A stretch of 5,271 nt of DNA from an uncultured Bacillus sp. (GTDB taxonomy: Bacteria > Bacillota > Bacilli > Bacillales > Cytobacillaceae): NCBI GenBank assembly GCA_937902115.1, contig CALGSR010000210.1, forward strand, positions 1 to 5,271. The letters run 5' to 3'. Shown in pieces: positions 4,796 through 5,271 of the stretch. Below the pieces are notes generated by a model. That model was given only the letters and a program-made list of their open reading frames with translations. It had not been told where the DNA came from and made no database searches. Positions within the stretch are counted from its first letter, which is position 1. Each line of letters starts with the position of its first letter. The position numbers were made by a program, and so were the translations under genes.

Positions 4796-5036
4796 TCTGA
4801 AAATTTAAACTAACGACATTTTTCTCCATTAATAGTTATATAAAATGGTAATATTCAATAATATGAACTTCAAATTCACAAATTCTCCGAAATCGACCCG
4901 TAATTTGTCGATAAGTTTTTAAATTAAACGCTTAGAAAAGGACCTTTTTAATTAAAAATAGGATTCAAAATATTCTGTTTTAGTACAGAAATTATCTGCA
5001 TCAAGTATAAAACTATACCCTTTGCTCCAAATAAGG

Positions 5037-5060
5037 TGTTTGTGATATATAACACAAACA
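5037..5060. promoter_or_regulatory. Rex-like (or Fnr-like) operator palindrome
   Basis: TGTTTGTG-N8-CACAAACA is a perfect 8+8 inverted repeat. Its core 5040-5057, TTGTGA-N7-CACAA, has the size and ends of the Rex operator (TTGTGAA-N4-TTCACAA). It also reads as TGTGA-N6-ACACA (5041-5056), one base off an Fnr site. It overlaps TATAAC (5048-5053), a possible plus-strand -10 box, but no gene follows on that strand in the window, so its target is unclear. Confidence 0.4.
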
Positions 5061-5107
5061 TCATTTATACCACTGGAGGTATGGACAAGTTATTATATGA
5101 AACTAGC

Positions 5108-5173
5108 TTAAGCATCTTTCATAAGGGCTATGAAGGACAAAATTCCGAAAAAAGCAGCAAAAATGTCCTTCAT
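5108..5173 (-). CDS. Doubtful 21-residue hydrophobic peptide ORF
   Basis: The minus-strand frame from ATG at 5173 to TAA at 5108-5110 encodes a peptide with a hydrophobic core (FAAFFGILSFIAL) between charged MKD and MKD ends, like a tiny single-span membrane peptide. A GGAGGG (5190 to 5185) precedes it, but at 11 nt, which is long. The frame stays open upstream through the terminator to the window edge, and the 10-bp inverted repeat at 5130-5173 lies within it, so it could equally be chance or the structure may matter instead. No family recognised. Confidence 0.2.
   Translation of the reverse strand: MKDIFAAFFGILSFIALMKDA
5130..5173. repeat. 10-bp inverted repeat with 24-nt loop
   Basis: ATGAAGGACA (5130-5139) and TGTCCTTCAT (5164-5173) are exact complements. 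The loop is A-rich on the plus strand. No T-run follows on either strand, so it is not a standard terminator. Confidence 0.6.
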
Positions 5174-5240
5174 CAGGTCAATGTCCCTCCAGGCCCCCTT
5201 ATATGCCTCACCGCTAGGAACAAGACAAGTAAAACACAAA

Positions 5241-5270
5241 AAAACAGGGGCTGCCTTTAACCCCTGTTTT
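5241..5270 (-). terminator. Rho-independent terminator at the right edge
   Basis: AAAACAGGGG (5241-5250) and CCCCTGTTTT (5261-5270) form a perfect 10-bp stem with a 10-nt loop. On the minus strand it is followed by seven T in total (5244 to 5238). It most likely ends a minus-strand gene whose stop lies beyond the window; it could also stop plus-strand transcripts. Confidence 0.85.
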
Positions 5271-5271
5271 A

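Larger units (their letters stand above)
4687..5271. other. 585-bp AT-rich intergenic region rich in inverted repeats
   Basis: Besides the promoter at 4764-4795 and the terminator at 5241-5270 it contains inverted repeats ATCGAC/GTCGAT (4892-4897, 4907-4912), TTCTGT/ACAGAA (4973-4978, 4985-4990), GTATA/TATAC (5005-5009, 5014-5018), TGTTTGTG/CACAAACA (5037-5060) and ATGAAGGACA/TGTCCTTCAT (5130-5139, 5164-5173). No gene is well supported. The plus-strand frame 5036-5260 starts inside one repeat and runs into the terminator, so I do not call it. Confidence 0.6.

Noticed and set aside
4530..4829. 99-residue minus-strand frame overlapping the YppF-like gene
   Set aside because: It starts upstream of the predicted promoter, has no ribosome binding site, and conflicts with the frame that has an excellent one; the product has no recognisable features.
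4904..4913. Possible Spo0A box or DnaA box (TTTGTCGATA; TTATCGACA on the other strand)
   Set aside because: Each is a single one-mismatch copy with no related gene, cluster of boxes or origin features nearby; such matches are expected by chance in AT-rich sequence.
5036..5260. 74-residue plus-strand frame
   Set aside because: Its first start lies inside the Rex-like palindrome, the second ATG (5081) is only 1 nt from GGAGG, and the frame runs into the terminator stem.

Overview
This window looks like a chromosomal segment from a Bacillaceae bacterium (low-to-mid GC, strong AGGAGG-type ribosome binding sites, rho-independent terminators, dispersed GGTGTCAGGCACC- and GGGACGGTTC-type repeats of a kind I recall from Bacillus-like genomes). 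All six convincing genes lie on the minus strand, so transcription runs from right to left. There is no rRNA, tRNA, CRISPR array, transposase or phage gene.

Layout from right to left. Positions 5271-4687 are a 585-bp intergenic stretch. It starts with a strong terminator (5241-5270) that probably ends a minus-strand gene just outside the window. It then holds several inverted repeats, one of which (5037-5060) has the architecture of a Rex operator, and a very doubtful 21-residue peptide ORF. A small cytosolic protein gene (4462-4686, probably YppF-like) follows, with its own promoter and an excellent ribosome binding site. Positions 4461-3946 are a second long non-coding stretch. Close to the next operon it carries a good Fnr-type site (4063-4078), a Fur-type site (4094-4108) and an inverted repeat beside a perfect TATAAT (3989-4014).

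The core of the window is a four-gene operon, 3945 to 1835: two consecutive small DUF2249-family proteins (stop and start overlapping by one base), a 415-residue polytopic membrane protein with conserved histidines that resembles the heme-copper oxidase subunit I superfamily in general plan, and a 99-residue MIP18/DUF59-family iron-sulfur assembly factor (YitW/SufT/PaaD type). The Fnr-type site suggests expression under low oxygen. Together the genes suggest a respiratory or nitrogen-oxide-related membrane function with small accessory redox or metal-handling proteins. None of the four can be given a reaction from sequence alone. The operon ends at a terminator at 1680-1711.

The leftmost gene (187-1428) encodes a secreted lipoprotein with two related beta-rich domains behind a Lys/Glu-rich linker, starting at TTG. 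It is bracketed by two 65-bp direct repeats (110-174 and 1592-1656, 58 of 65 bases identical) and followed by a strong terminator (45-77).
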